NCBI GenBank assembly: GCA_017471705.1
Contig: JAFUSH010000029.1
Location: forward strand, 1 to 56,474
Length of the DNA stretch: 56,474 nt
Source: Alphaproteobacteria bacterium
Lineage (GTDB): Bacteria; Pseudomonadota; Alphaproteobacteria; RF32; CAG-239
Reading direction: 5' to 3'
Each line of letters begins with the position of its first letter. Within the stretch, counting starts at the first letter, position 1. The position numbers and the translations under genes are program-made. Positions 8,391 through 17,453 of this stretch are shown here, piece by piece. A model generated the notes under the pieces. It was given only the letters and a program-made list of their open reading frames with translations, was not told where the DNA came from and searched no databases.

Positions 8391-9671
8391 CTACTTCTTT
8401 TCGGGTTTTTTCTGCGGTACCGGAGTATGAAAGCCTTTGGCAGAAGAAAAAACCTTAATTTTTTGTAACAAACGATAATCAGGATACCCGTCTTCAGGCA
8501 ATTTTGCTTTATGTTGTAAAAACTTCACCGCATCTCTGGTTTGTGAACCGAGCTTACCGTCCTCAGAGATTTTTTTACCTGTGTAACGATTATAAAATTT
8601 TTGAATCTGCAAAATCTCTTCATTATTCATCGTATATTGTTGCTGAGCCTGCAACGGAAAATACTTTTTATTCGCATCTGCGATATAATCAGCCAAAGTT
8701 ACCACCGCAATCGCATAATTATCCGAGCGATTCCAAATCATCACGCGCTTAAAATTACCGAAAACTATATAAGCAGGTCCTTTTCTGCCGTCCGGCAATA
8801 TAACCGAGCCTTTGAGTTCATCGTCATACGGCAACTTTTTACCTTCATAAGTCAACACGCCCATTTTGTTCCACTCCGAGACTTTTTTGGTATTTTTGCG
8901 TCCCACTTCCTTAAAATCAAAATTCCACGGCAATTGCACACGCATTCCCCACGGTTCGTCGTGTTTCCATCCTAATTTGGTCAAATAATTTTCTGCCGAA
9001 GCCAACGCATCGGCAAACGAATTCCAAATATCCGGCACATCATCGCCGTCGTAATCAACCGCATAATGATTATACGTTGAAGGCATAAATTGGAAATGTC
9101 CCATTGCACCTGCCCACGACCCGCGCATTTCATTTTCTGATAAATTGGTTTTATCCATTATCTTCAATACGTTATATAATTCTTCTTTAAAAAACTTTGC
9201 ACGACGGTTCTTATAACTCAAATTGGTCAAACTGTCTATCAGATTATATTGTCCTTTATTTTGACCGAAATTGGTTTCCACTGCCCAAAACGCCACCATA
9301 TAATTAAGCGGAACATTATATTTATCTGCCAGTTTTTGATATTTTTTCTTGATTTCTTTGTGCTTTTGCCGAGCCGTTTCCACGCGTTGCTTATTTACCA
9401 GACGATTAACATAAGCACAGGTTGTAAGTACAAATTCCACCTGTTTTTTGTCTTGTTTCACCACATCAGGCGCTTTGTGATAATAGTTTTTTCCCTTATA
9501 GGCTTTATCCAGTGTTTTTTGTGAAATACCGCGCGAAAGCATTTCTTTTTGCAAATTAGAAATAAACGTATTCCACTCTTTCGGCGGCGTCACTTTTTGA
9601 CTTTCACTTGCCTGCAGCGGCAAAACAACACTTAAACCGAATAAAATAACATAAAATAAAAACTTTTTCAT
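8391..9671 (-). CDS. mltB: Lytic murein transglycosylase B family
   Basis: Periplasmic lytic transglycosylase (GH103) that cleaves glycan strands. The ATG at 9671 follows GGGGG by about 6 nt and starts a signal peptide; an upstream in-frame start at 9710 has no such site. Motifs are the catalytic-Glu strand FWAVETNFGQ, GAMGHFQFMPSTY, and DIWNSFADALASAENYL. A C-terminal peptidoglycan-binding module (IQKFYNRYTG...GKLGSQTRDAVKFLQ) completes 426 residues. No lipobox is visible, so it is probably soluble, unlike E. coli MltB. 82 nt separate it from rlpA. Confidence 0.9.
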   Translation of the reverse strand: MKKFLFYVILFGLSVVLPLQASESQKVTPPKEWNTFISNLQKEMLSRGISQKTLDKAYKGKNYYHKAPDVVKQDKKQVEFVLTTCAYVNRLVNKQRVETARQKHKEIKKKYQKLADKYNVPLNYMVAFWAVETNFGQNKGQYNLIDSLTNLSYKNRRAKFFKEELYNVLKIMDKTNLSENEMRGSWAGAMGHFQFMPSTYNHYAVDYDGDDVPDIWNSFADALASAENYLTKLGWKHDEPWGMRVQLPWNFDFKEVGRKNTKKVSEWNKMGVLTYEGKKLPYDDELKGSVILPDGRKGPAYIVFGNFKRVMIWNRSDNYAIAVVTLADYIADANKKYFPLQAQQQYTMNNEEILQIQKFYNRYTGKKISEDGKLGSQTRDAVKFLQHKAKLPEDGYPDYRLLQKIKVFSSAKGFHTPVPQKKPEKK

Positions 9672-9763
9672 CAATACCCCCGAATGCAACTGGGATATTA
9701 TACTGCCCATTTATTTTATAAATGATTAAAAAAAACGCTTAATCAGGCAAATAACCGAAAATA

Positions 9764-11425
9764 TTATCGCCCTCTCCTACCTCCTCTGCCTCTGCGGGTA
9801 AACATCTGCCGCCGACTATTATTCAATCGTTTGTTTTCTTTTTGCGATACTTTTTCCAAAGAAGCATAGTATGCCTGCTGAGCCTTGACATTACACTCTT
9901 TCAAAACATCCGGAATATTCTTAAAATCTTCTATCGTTTTAAGGATTTTTGCGTTATCTTCTTTGCTTGAGGCAACTAAAATCGGTTCACGATAATTAGG
10001 CGCTTCTATATATTGCCAATCGCTTCTTCGACGTTTGCTTGATTTAGGTGCACTGTTTTCTTTTATTGTCTGTTCGATAATCGGTCCGGTATACTTGCGC
10101 TTAACAACAGACGGCGGAACTGCTTGCATTTCAATAGGGTACATCCATAAATACAATGTATTTTTAAAGTACGGTTCCTTAAAATCCGGTCCTTTAATCG
10201 GTAATCTTGCAATATTAAAATCATTAATCGCTTCGCTTAAATCAACACCTTTAAAAGTATAAATACTGCTGATTATATCTTCATACTCTTTCGTATTGTT
10301 AACGATGATTGTGTTGCTCTTTTCGTTAATTATAGGAAACCTGTCTACATACTCTCTAAAAGTCTTATCCTTCTGAAATCTTGATAATACCTGACGATAA
10401 TACATATCAATAATTTGCGGGTTTTGCTGTAATTCTTCCGCCGACTTGTCACGCAAATTATATTTCAGCTGGGCTGCTATTAATAAATGTTGAAAAGCCT
10501 CTCTTTGTTTATCAATAGCCAAACTTTTAAATAGCGGATAGCCGTTGTTAACGTAATCCATCACTTCCGCACCGCCTTTTCGCATAGACTTTACATTACG
10601 CAACCCGTCAGCAATATAAACTCTTTGATCGGAAGGAACTATATCATCTTTCATATATTGAGAAAAATCCACTCCGCCGATTTTATACATATACCCGCGC
10701 ACAAAGTTATAATTTTTGCGGCTGTTATCCACCAAACCGAAAAGTCCGACATATCTTTGCATCATAGAGTAAATAGACGGCATATACCCTTTAGCGCACT
10801 TTTCCATCCACGCCTTTTGCATTCCGTTGGCAATAAGCGAATATTCTCTTTCCAAATCTTTGGGATTTTTGCTTTCCGGTTTAATTTTTCCCTTAGCCAC
10901 TTCCTTGAAATAAAAACCCAAAAGTCCGTTTTTATTATCTTCTATAAATTTTTTCTTATCAGGTGACGCGATATATTGATATCTGACTGTCAACAGAGCT
11001 GCAATATTGGCGGATATTTCATCGTGCATACAAAGCTTATAATATTCAAACGGCGTATATTTATAATGAATACGCCACTTTATTTCATCGTTATGCGCGT
11101 GCCAATCCTCGTGAGAAAACAAGGACAAGCGCATTTTATACAAATTATCATCATTAACAAAATTTCTGGTTATATATCCGCGGCTGTAATAAAGCAACAC
11201 TCTGCCTCGTTGCGATAAAGTATCGGTACAGTATTTGATTCTGCGAACCGGATTTTCCACTCTTACCGCATTTTCGACAGAATCCTTCTTTTGTTCGCGG
11301 ATTTTTGAAGCTTTATTCGAACCGCAAGAAGAAAAACCGGTACTCATAACGGCAAACGCCGCAACCACTCCGCCCCAGTTGCACACTTTATTCCAGACCG
11401 ATTGTATTTTATCCGAAAAAGCCAT
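9764..11425 (-). CDS. Putative lipoprotein with zinc-metallopeptidase-like motif, unknown family
   Basis: The family of this 553-residue protein was not recognised. The N-terminus has a hydrophobic segment (about 19-32) ending in FSSC (Cys34), compatible with lipoprotein export. A HExxH motif lies at residues 105-109 (HEDWH), followed 25 residues later by HDEISANIAALL, whose Glu136 sits where gluzincin peptidases place their third zinc ligand. The remainder is hydrophilic and mostly helical, ending in an Arg/Gly-rich tail (RRGRGGRRGR). GAGGGGG precedes the ATG. It heads the minus-strand run ahead of mltB, so a role at the cell envelope is plausible. The peptidase assignment is inference from two short motifs; an inactive or structural protein is possible. 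Confidence 0.6.
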   Translation of the reverse strand: MAFSDKIQSVWNKVCNWGGVVAAFAVMSTGFSSCGSNKASKIREQKKDSVENAVRVENPVRRIKYCTDTLSQRGRVLLYYSRGYITRNFVNDDNLYKMRLSLFSHEDWHAHNDEIKWRIHYKYTPFEYYKLCMHDEISANIAALLTVRYQYIASPDKKKFIEDNKNGLLGFYFKEVAKGKIKPESKNPKDLEREYSLIANGMQKAWMEKCAKGYMPSIYSMMQRYVGLFGLVDNSRKNYNFVRGYMYKIGGVDFSQYMKDDIVPSDQRVYIADGLRNVKSMRKGGAEVMDYVNNGYPLFKSLAIDKQREAFQHLLIAAQLKYNLRDKSAEELQQNPQIIDMYYRQVLSRFQKDKTFREYVDRFPIINEKSNTIIVNNTKEYEDIISSIYTFKGVDLSEAINDFNIARLPIKGPDFKEPYFKNTLYLWMYPIEMQAVPPSVVKRKYTGPIIEQTIKENSAPKSSKRRRSDWQYIEAPNYREPILVASSKEDNAKILKTIEDFKNIPDVLKECNVKAQQAYYASLEKVSQKENKRLNNSRRQMFTRRGRGGRRGR

Positions 11426-11501
11426 TATTCCCCCTCAGCTTAAGGTAACTTATTTTACTTTTTTTGTCAATAATTATTCTCTCTCAAACGCGTAAAAAAA
11501 C

Positions 11502-11529
11502 TTGCTTTATTTCCTTAATAAGCTAAAAT
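11502..11529 (+). promoter_or_regulatory. Promoter of the HlyD/ABC export operon
   Basis: TTGCTT (11502-11507) and TAAAAT (11524-11529) are spaced 16 bp apart, 31 nt before the start codon. The -35 context (AAAAAAACTTGCTTTA) closely resembles that before queA. Confidence 0.5.
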
Positions 11530-11560
11530 TCAATTATATTGCAAACTCGGAGACATAAAA

Positions 11561-12370
11561 ATGAAAAAGATATTATTTGCCGCAATTATCGCCGTTGCCG
11601 TTTTTGGGGTATATACATTGACAAACTCCAAAAAAGAACAACCTGTTGTATTGTACGGAAATATTGATATCCGCCAAGTTAATTCGGCATTCAGAGTAGC
11701 CGGCCGTCTGGAAAATATGAATTTCGAAGAAGGCGATACCGTACATAAAGGCGATATTTTAGCTACTTTAGATGATGAGCCTTACATAAATGCTCAAAAT
11801 CAGGCAAAAGCAAAAATAGAACAGGCAAAAGCATCGTTTGAAAACGCCAAACGAATAAATACCCGCAAACAAGCGCTTTGCAAAACCAAAAACGCTTCGC
11901 AACAAGATTGTGACAACGCACAAGCCAATCAGGAAATTGCCGCCGCCGATTTGCAATACGCAAAGGCGAGTTTAGATATTGCCGAAACCGCTTTGGAAGA
12001 TACAATTTTAAAATCCCCTTCCGATGGTATTGTCTTAATTCGTATTTCCGAACCGGGAACGCTTCTTTCAGCCGGAGTTCCGGTGTATACCATATCACTT
12101 AACGATAAGATGTGGGCGCGTGCTTACATAAAAGAAACCGACTTGGGAAAAATACAAATCGGCACAAAAGTTAAAATATATACCGATTCCACCCCAAAAA
12201 TATATAACGGACATATAGGCTTTATTTCTTCAACCGCGGAATTTACCCCTAAAACCATAGAAACAACAAGTCTGCGCACCGATTTGGTATATCGTTTACG
12301 CATCGTAATTGATGACGCCGATAACAATTTAAAACAAGGAATGCCTGTAACCGTAAAAATGGCAGAATAA
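11561..12370 (+). CDS. HlyD-type periplasmic adaptor protein (YbhG-like)
   Basis: Membrane-fusion adaptor of an ABC exporter. It has an N-terminal membrane anchor (residues 4-21), a first lipoyl half-motif (GRLENMNFEEGDTVHKGDILATLD), a long alpha-helical hairpin rich in Ala, Lys and Gln, the second lipoyl half (LKSPSDGIVLIRISEPGTLLSAG), and a beta-barrel. The 269 residues are short, as in YbhG-type adaptors. GGAG stands before the ATG. Its stop overlaps the next start (TAATG). It should bridge the inner-membrane ABC transporter to an outer-membrane factor, which is not encoded here. Confidence 0.85.
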   Translation: MKKILFAAIIAVAVFGVYTLTNSKKEQPVVLYGNIDIRQVNSAFRVAGRLENMNFEEGDTVHKGDILATLDDEPYINAQNQAKAKIEQAKASFENAKRINTRKQALCKTKNASQQDCDNAQANQEIAAADLQYAKASLDIAETALEDTILKSPSDGIVLIRISEPGTLLSAGVPVYTISLNDKMWARAYIKETDLGKIQIGTKVKIYTDSTPKIYNGHIGFISSTAEFTPKTIETTSLRTDLVYRLRIVIDDADNNLKQGMPVTVKMAE

Positions 12371-14055
12371 TGGATAGTGTTGCAGAAATTAAGAATTTAA
12401 GTAAAACATTCAAAAATCCGGCGATTACCGCCATCAAGGATTTAACACTTTCTTTGCCTAAAGGAAAAGTCATCGGATTAATCGGTCCGGACGGAGCCGG
12501 AAAGACCACTCTGATTCGTCTGCTTTTAGGCTTATTACAGCCTTCCGAAGGCACAATATCAGTCTTAGGACTAAACCCGATTAAACAAACAAATCTTTTA
12601 CATCAAAACATCGGATATATGCCGCAAAAATTCGGTTTGTACGAAGACCTGAGCATACAGGAAAATATGAACCTCTATGCCGATTTAAAAGAGCTGTCCG
12701 CAACACAAAAAGAAGAACAATTCGAATGGTTGCTGAAATTTACCGGATTAAAGCCTTTCACCGCTCGCTTAGCCGGTAATCTTTCGGGAGGTATGAAACA
12801 AAAACTCGGTCTTGGCTGCGCTATGCTCGGAAAACCGCAATTTTTATTGCTTGACGAGCCGGGAGTCGGAGTTGACCCCATTTCACGCCGAGAATTATTG
12901 AAAATGGTTTATAGCTTGCGCGATCAGGGAATAACCGTATTGTGGTCCACCTCATATCTGGATGAAGCCGAAAAATTTGATAACGTCATTTTATTGAATA
13001 ACGGAAAACTTATTTTTAACGGTTTACCTCATCTGCTGACGCAAAAACTGAAAAGACGCGTTTTTCAAACCAAACAGCCATTGAACAACCCGCGCTCCTT
13101 TTTAAGAAAAATAATGCAAAAAGAAAACAGGTTAATTGATGCCGTAATATCCGGACAATACGTGCGCGTAGTTTCAAAAAATTCCGCATTAGTTTCCGAA
13201 TTGTCTGCCGACTTTTCTCCCGTAAAACCTCGCTTTGAAGATGCTGTGATAGATATTTTGGGCGGTGCATCAATGCAGCCTTCACCGATTGCCGAACAAA
13301 TAAACCTGAACAATATTCCCGATATTGTGATAAAAGCTGAAAAACTGACTAAAATTTACGGTACCTTTACCGCGGCCAAAGATATATCTTTCGATATTAA
13401 ACGCGGAGAAATTTTCGGACTTTTGGGACCTAACGGAGCCGGAAAGTCGACTACTTTCAAAATGCTTTGCGGACTGGCAAAACCCACTTTCGGAAACGGT
13501 TATATATTAAATACCGATATGATTAAAAATCCGGCATCTGCCCGTTCTCACCTCGGATATATGGCACAGAAATTTTCGTTATTTGCCACTTTATCCGTTA
13601 TGCAAAACCTGAAATTTTTCTCCGGTATTTACGGATTACGCGGCAATAAAAAAGAAAAACGCATTAACCAGATGATAGAAGTTTTTGAATTACAACCGTA
13701 CGTAAAACAAATTGCCGGCAATCTTCCCCTCGGTTTTAAGCAGCGCTTGGCATTGGCCTGCGCCATTATGCATAATCCGCCTATTTTATTTTTAGACGAA
13801 CCGACCAGCGGTGTAGACCCTCTGACGCGTCGTGAATTTTGGAACCATATAAATTCTATGGTCGAAAAAGGAGTTACCGTTATGGTTACCACTCATTTTA
13901 TGGATGAAGCGGAGTATTGCGACAGAATTGCTCTGATTTATCAGGGACAAGCCATAAAAATCGGCACCCCCGATGAACTTAAAAAAGCTGACGAAACTAT
14001 GGAAGACGCCTTTATTCGCTTGATTGAAGAATACAATAAGAGGAGCTTACGATGA
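12370..14055 (+). CDS. ABC transporter, two fused ATP-binding domains (YbhF-like)
   Basis: The 561 residues contain two nucleotide-binding domains in tandem. Domain 1 has Walker A GPDGAGKT (39-46), signature LSGGMKQ and Walker B FLLLDEPGVGVD. Domain 2 has GPNGAGKST, a degenerate signature LPLGFKQ, and ILFLDEPTSGVD. Such double-NBD proteins pair with two ABC-2 permeases, which follow. The degenerate second signature suggests functional asymmetry of the two ATP sites. It overlaps the adaptor by 1 nt and the next permease by 4 nt. Substrates of YbhFSR-type pumps are drugs or cations; here unknown. Confidence 0.9.
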   Translation: MDSVAEIKNLSKTFKNPAITAIKDLTLSLPKGKVIGLIGPDGAGKTTLIRLLLGLLQPSEGTISVLGLNPIKQTNLLHQNIGYMPQKFGLYEDLSIQENMNLYADLKELSATQKEEQFEWLLKFTGLKPFTARLAGNLSGGMKQKLGLGCAMLGKPQFLLLDEPGVGVDPISRRELLKMVYSLRDQGITVLWSTSYLDEAEKFDNVILLNNGKLIFNGLPHLLTQKLKRRVFQTKQPLNNPRSFLRKIMQKENRLIDAVISGQYVRVVSKNSALVSELSADFSPVKPRFEDAVIDILGGASMQPSPIAEQINLNNIPDIVIKAEKLTKIYGTFTAAKDISFDIKRGEIFGLLGPNGAGKSTTFKMLCGLAKPTFGNGYILNTDMIKNPASARSHLGYMAQKFSLFATLSVMQNLKFFSGIYGLRGNKKEKRINQMIEVFELQPYVKQIAGNLPLGFKQRLALACAIMHNPPILFLDEPTSGVDPLTRREFWNHINSMVEKGVTVMVTTHFMDEAEYCDRIALIYQGQAIKIGTPDELKKADETMEDAFIRLIEEYNKRSLR

Positions 14056-15161
14056 AAATATTGAAGGCTCTTATATATAAGGAATTTTTGCAAATCACTC
14101 GCGATCCGAGCAGCGTGCTGACCGCTTTCATCTTACCGTTTATATTGATTACCATTTTCGCTACTGCCATCAATCTCGACAATAATGCCATTGAAACCGG
14201 ATTGGTTATAGAGGGAAACCGCGGACAAATAAACGATATTATTGCATCTTTTGACGGTTCCGAATTCGTAAAAATGTATCGTTATGACAATCGAAAATCG
14301 GCTCAAGAAGCTTTGGTTCGCGGAGATATCAGAGCATTAGTAATCATTCCCAACAATTTTGCGCAGTCATTTGCGGCACAAACCGATGCCGCCATTCAAA
14401 TAATAACCGATGCCTCCGATCCCAATATTGCCCTTTTTGCCGCTGCTTACGTACAGGGAATTATATCCACCGCACAAAAAATAATAATGGAAAATTACGG
14501 TTATGATATTGATGTCGGTATACGTATGGAAACTCAATCTTGGTATAATCCGGAATTAAAAAGCCGTCACTTTATTCTTCCGAGTTCCATTGCCATAATT
14601 ATGACACTAATCGGAATGCTACTGACAGCCTTGGTTATTGCCCGCGAATGGGAACGAGGAACAATGGAATCCCTTTTAACCACAAAAGCATCCAAATTAC
14701 AAATAATCTCGGCAAAATATATCGCATACTATTGTTTGGCCATAGCTTCTGCCGCTTTCTGCACATTTTTGAGCGTTGCGGTTTTTAACGTACCTTTTCG
14801 CGGCTCATACTTGGTATATTTCATCACCGCCAGTTTATTTTTGCTCCCGTCGCTCGGAATGGGATTCATTATATCAACTCTCACCAAAAACCAGTTTTTG
14901 GCGGCAGTTGCCGCCGCTATGTTCGGCTTTTTACCGGCGGTTATGCTTTCCGGAGGATTATTTGAAATATCGTCAATGCCGTCGGCAATTCGCAGTATTA
15001 CTCACATTATACCGGCAACGTATTTTATTCCGATTATTAAAAACCTGTTTATGGCCGGTAATATTTGGCCGATTATTTTAAGCGAAGGCTCATATTTGCT
15101 GATATACGGCATTTTAATGTTTGCGCTTTTATATTTTGTAACCAAAGAAAGGCTGGAATAA
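14052..15161 (+). CDS. ABC-2 type permease (YbhS-like)
   Basis: Inner-membrane subunit of the exporter. One N-terminal helix (about residues 20-40) is followed by a large extracytoplasmic domain containing SWYNPELKSRHFILPSS, a feature of this permease family. A block of five C-terminal helices follows, with REWERGTMESLLTT in the cytoplasmic loop. The 369 residues are normal. The start overlaps the ATPase gene as ATGA and the stop overlaps the next permease as TAATG. It forms a heterodimer with the following gene product. Confidence 0.88.
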   Translation: MKILKALIYKEFLQITRDPSSVLTAFILPFILITIFATAINLDNNAIETGLVIEGNRGQINDIIASFDGSEFVKMYRYDNRKSAQEALVRGDIRALVIIPNNFAQSFAAQTDAAIQIITDASDPNIALFAAAYVQGIISTAQKIIMENYGYDIDVGIRMETQSWYNPELKSRHFILPSSIAIIMTLIGMLLTALVIAREWERGTMESLLTTKASKLQIISAKYIAYYCLAIASAAFCTFLSVAVFNVPFRGSYLVYFITASLFLLPSLGMGFIISTLTKNQFLAAVAAAMFGFLPAVMLSGGLFEISSMPSAIRSITHIIPATYFIPIIKNLFMAGNIWPIILSEGSYLLIYGILMFALLYFVTKERLE

Positions 15162-16285
15162 TGAGAAATTTCATCTATGTATGCTCTGCCGTTTGGGCAC
15201 TTATTATAAAAGAATTTCAAATTATATGGTCGGACCCGAAAAACCGCGCAATGATACTTTGTCCGCCGGTGCTGATGCTTGCCATATTCGCCTATGCCGC
15301 CACTTTCGAAGTAAACAACATCTCTATGCTTATATACGACAAAGACGATTCGCAAATATCTCGCGCTCTGATTGATAAACTTGCCAATACTCCGTACATA
15401 AAACATATAGATATGGTTGATAATCCTACAGAACTGACGCAAAAAATCGATAATGAAAAAGCTTTTGTTGCTCTCACCATACCGCAAGATTTTGCCAAGA
15501 AAATATATTTGAATGAATCTCCTGTAGTGCAACTCATTTTAGACGGTCGAAAATCAAATACGGCTCAAGTTGTAAGCGGTTATATCACCCATATTTTGGC
15601 TTCTTTTCAATATGAAACATACGGACAAAATTTTCCGAAGAGTTCCATAAGGCTTGTCACGCGTAACTGGTTTAATCCCGAACTCAACTATCAATGGTAT
15701 ATCGTTACCTCGTTTATGGGAGTGCTTGTTACGGTGATGATGTTGGCAATCACTGCATTGTCGGTGGCACAAGAGAAAGAATTGGGAACTTTTGATCAGG
15801 TTTTGATATCACCTTTGAAACCGTTTCAAATTTTAATCGGAAAAACCATTCCGGCAATAACCGTCGCCTATATGGATTTGACGCTGATGATTATTGCCGG
15901 ACATTTCATTTTCGATATTCCCGCCGCCCGCGGATACCCGATGATATATGCCTGTATTTTTGTTTTTCTGCTTTCAATATCCGGCATCGGTTTATTTATT
16001 TCAACCATTTGCCAAACACAACAGCAGGCAATCTTCGGCGTATTTTTCTTCTTGGCACCGACTTTTTTACTTTCCGGTTTTATCACTCCGATTGAAAATA
16101 TGCCTTTGCTTTTGCAAAAGTTCAGTTATATAAATCCGCTGACATATTTTTTCCGCTTAGTGCGCGGATTATTTCTCAAAAACATTGATAATCTTACGGT
16201 ATGGGCAAATATATGGCCATTGTTTATCATCGCAGTCTGTACCTTAAGTTTTGCTTCGTGGTTTTTCAATAAAAAAATTAATTAA
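15161..16285 (+). CDS. ABC-2 type permease (YbhR-like)
   Basis: Second membrane subunit, with the same topology as the previous gene: one N-terminal helix, an external domain with NWFNPELNYQWYIV, and five C-terminal helices with the loop motif QEKELGTFDQVLISPL. The ATG at 15161 overlaps the preceding stop (TAATG), so the product has 374 residues; an upstream in-frame start would lie inside the previous gene. The last four bases overlap the convergent metK gene, and no terminator was seen between them. Confidence 0.88.
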   Translation: MRNFIYVCSAVWALIIKEFQIIWSDPKNRAMILCPPVLMLAIFAYAATFEVNNISMLIYDKDDSQISRALIDKLANTPYIKHIDMVDNPTELTQKIDNEKAFVALTIPQDFAKKIYLNESPVVQLILDGRKSNTAQVVSGYITHILASFQYETYGQNFPKSSIRLVTRNWFNPELNYQWYIVTSFMGVLVTVMMLAITALSVAQEKELGTFDQVLISPLKPFQILIGKTIPAITVAYMDLTLMIIAGHFIFDIPAARGYPMIYACIFVFLLSISGIGLFISTICQTQQQAIFGVFFFLAPTFLLSGFITPIENMPLLLQKFSYINPLTYFFRLVRGLFLKNIDNLTVWANIWPLFIIAVCTLSFASWFFNKKIN

Positions 16286-17280
16286 ACCAATCCGTTGCGA
16301 CACAACTTAGCAAACACCGGTTTATCAAGTCCTAACTTTTTGATAAGAGTCTGCGGAGTTGCATCAATTTCAATATTATGCTCACTTACAACTTCTCCCT
16401 TGCGGACTTTTAATACCGCGCTCGGCAGTTCCGATTTTCCGATACACGAAGATAAATATACCCAAACCTCATCATTATCTTTAAGATTTTCCACAGCCAG
16501 CCTGCGCGCATATAAATTAAGCGTTAAATCAGCCTTGCTGGCATCTTTGCTCCACGGTGAGCCGCCTCCGACGGCACTCGCCGTTGAATAGAAATCGCAC
16601 GCCAATTTTCTTCCGGTTATACCGCAATCGGCAATTGCTGAATGATACGTGTAATTACCTGTACCGTTTATAATAAGCTGCTGCGGATTTTCACTCAAAA
16701 CATCACCGATAAATCCGCTTAAATCTTCGATTTCGAGCATCGGAATTGCCGCAACAACCGTTTTTATTTCGTCACCGTCGAGAGTAACCTGTGTTTTTAT
16801 ATCAAGCCCCAGATTATCGCTTTTAAGAGCTTTTTCATACAAAGCCCTGTTCAATTTCTTAGCCAAAAACAGCTCACGATTTATAAATCCTTCACCTTGG
16901 CAGGCATACCCGACAAAAACTCCCTGATCTCCCCAACCGTTATTATCAACTCCTTGCGCTATCTCACAACTTTGACAACCGACCAAATTAATAACATTAA
17001 CTTTATTAATGTTAATTGCCTTATCGCCCCATATATCGGCATATTTTTCATCATAACCGATTTCACGCAGTGCGGCTTTAACATATTTATCAAAATCAAT
17101 ATCTTTAACTTTAGTGCAAACTTCTCCGCCCAATACAACCGTATTATCTTTAATCATAACCTCGACGGCATACCGCACCGAAATGTCTTGCTCCGTCAGG
17201 CGGTCAAGAATATAACTTGTTATGTAATCTGCTGTTTTATCAGGGTGTCCCAAAGACACAAATTCTGCTGTTTTAATCAT
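16282..17280 (-). CDS. metK: S-adenosylmethionine synthetase, short divergent form
   Basis: Makes S-adenosylmethionine from methionine and ATP. Motifs match the family: GHPDKTADYI at the N-terminus, WGDQGVFVGYA in the middle, and DCGITGRKLACDFYST followed by a GGGSPWSKDASKAD version of the GGGAFSGKDPTKVD loop. It has only 332 residues, about 50 fewer than typical bacterial MetK, and the usual C-terminal FGR segment is missing. It is a divergent subtype, possibly acquired by transfer. The upstream region (17281-17397) is short and holds nothing clear. SAM is consumed by rsmH and queA in this window. Confidence 0.83.
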   Translation of the reverse strand: MIKTAEFVSLGHPDKTADYITSYILDRLTEQDISVRYAVEVMIKDNTVVLGGEVCTKVKDIDFDKYVKAALREIGYDEKYADIWGDKAININKVNVINLVGCQSCEIAQGVDNNGWGDQGVFVGYACQGEGFINRELFLAKKLNRALYEKALKSDNLGLDIKTQVTLDGDEIKTVVAAIPMLEIEDLSGFIGDVLSENPQQLIINGTGNYTYHSAIADCGITGRKLACDFYSTASAVGGGSPWSKDASKADLTLNLYARRLAVENLKDNDEVWVYLSSCIGKSELPSAVLKVRKGEVVSEHNIEIDATPQTLIKKLGLDKPVFAKLCRNGLV

Positions 17281-17397
17281 AAAAAAATCTCCTGTTTAGT
17301 CCATTTAATGCTGGACAATTCGGTTAAATCCACATTCGCCGCAAATCGTTGCGACATATTCGGTTATATCATCTTTAAATACAAAGTCAAGACCAAT

Positions 17398-17436
17398 ACA
17401 AAAAAACGGCACCGAAAGTATCACCTCGATGCCGTT
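17398..17436 (-). terminator. Intrinsic terminator of nifJ
   Basis: On the minus strand the arms AACGGCA and TGCCGTT form a hairpin followed by seven T residues, 18 nt after the nifJ stop. Confidence 0.88.
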
Positions 17437-17453
17437 CAAATTACCTATCGCAA

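Noticed and set aside
12370-16285. HlyD/ABC operon as a toxin (type I) secretion system
   Set aside because: The two-NBD ATPase with two ABC-2 permeases is the YbhFSR layout; there is no peptidase or HlyB-type exporter and no substrate gene.
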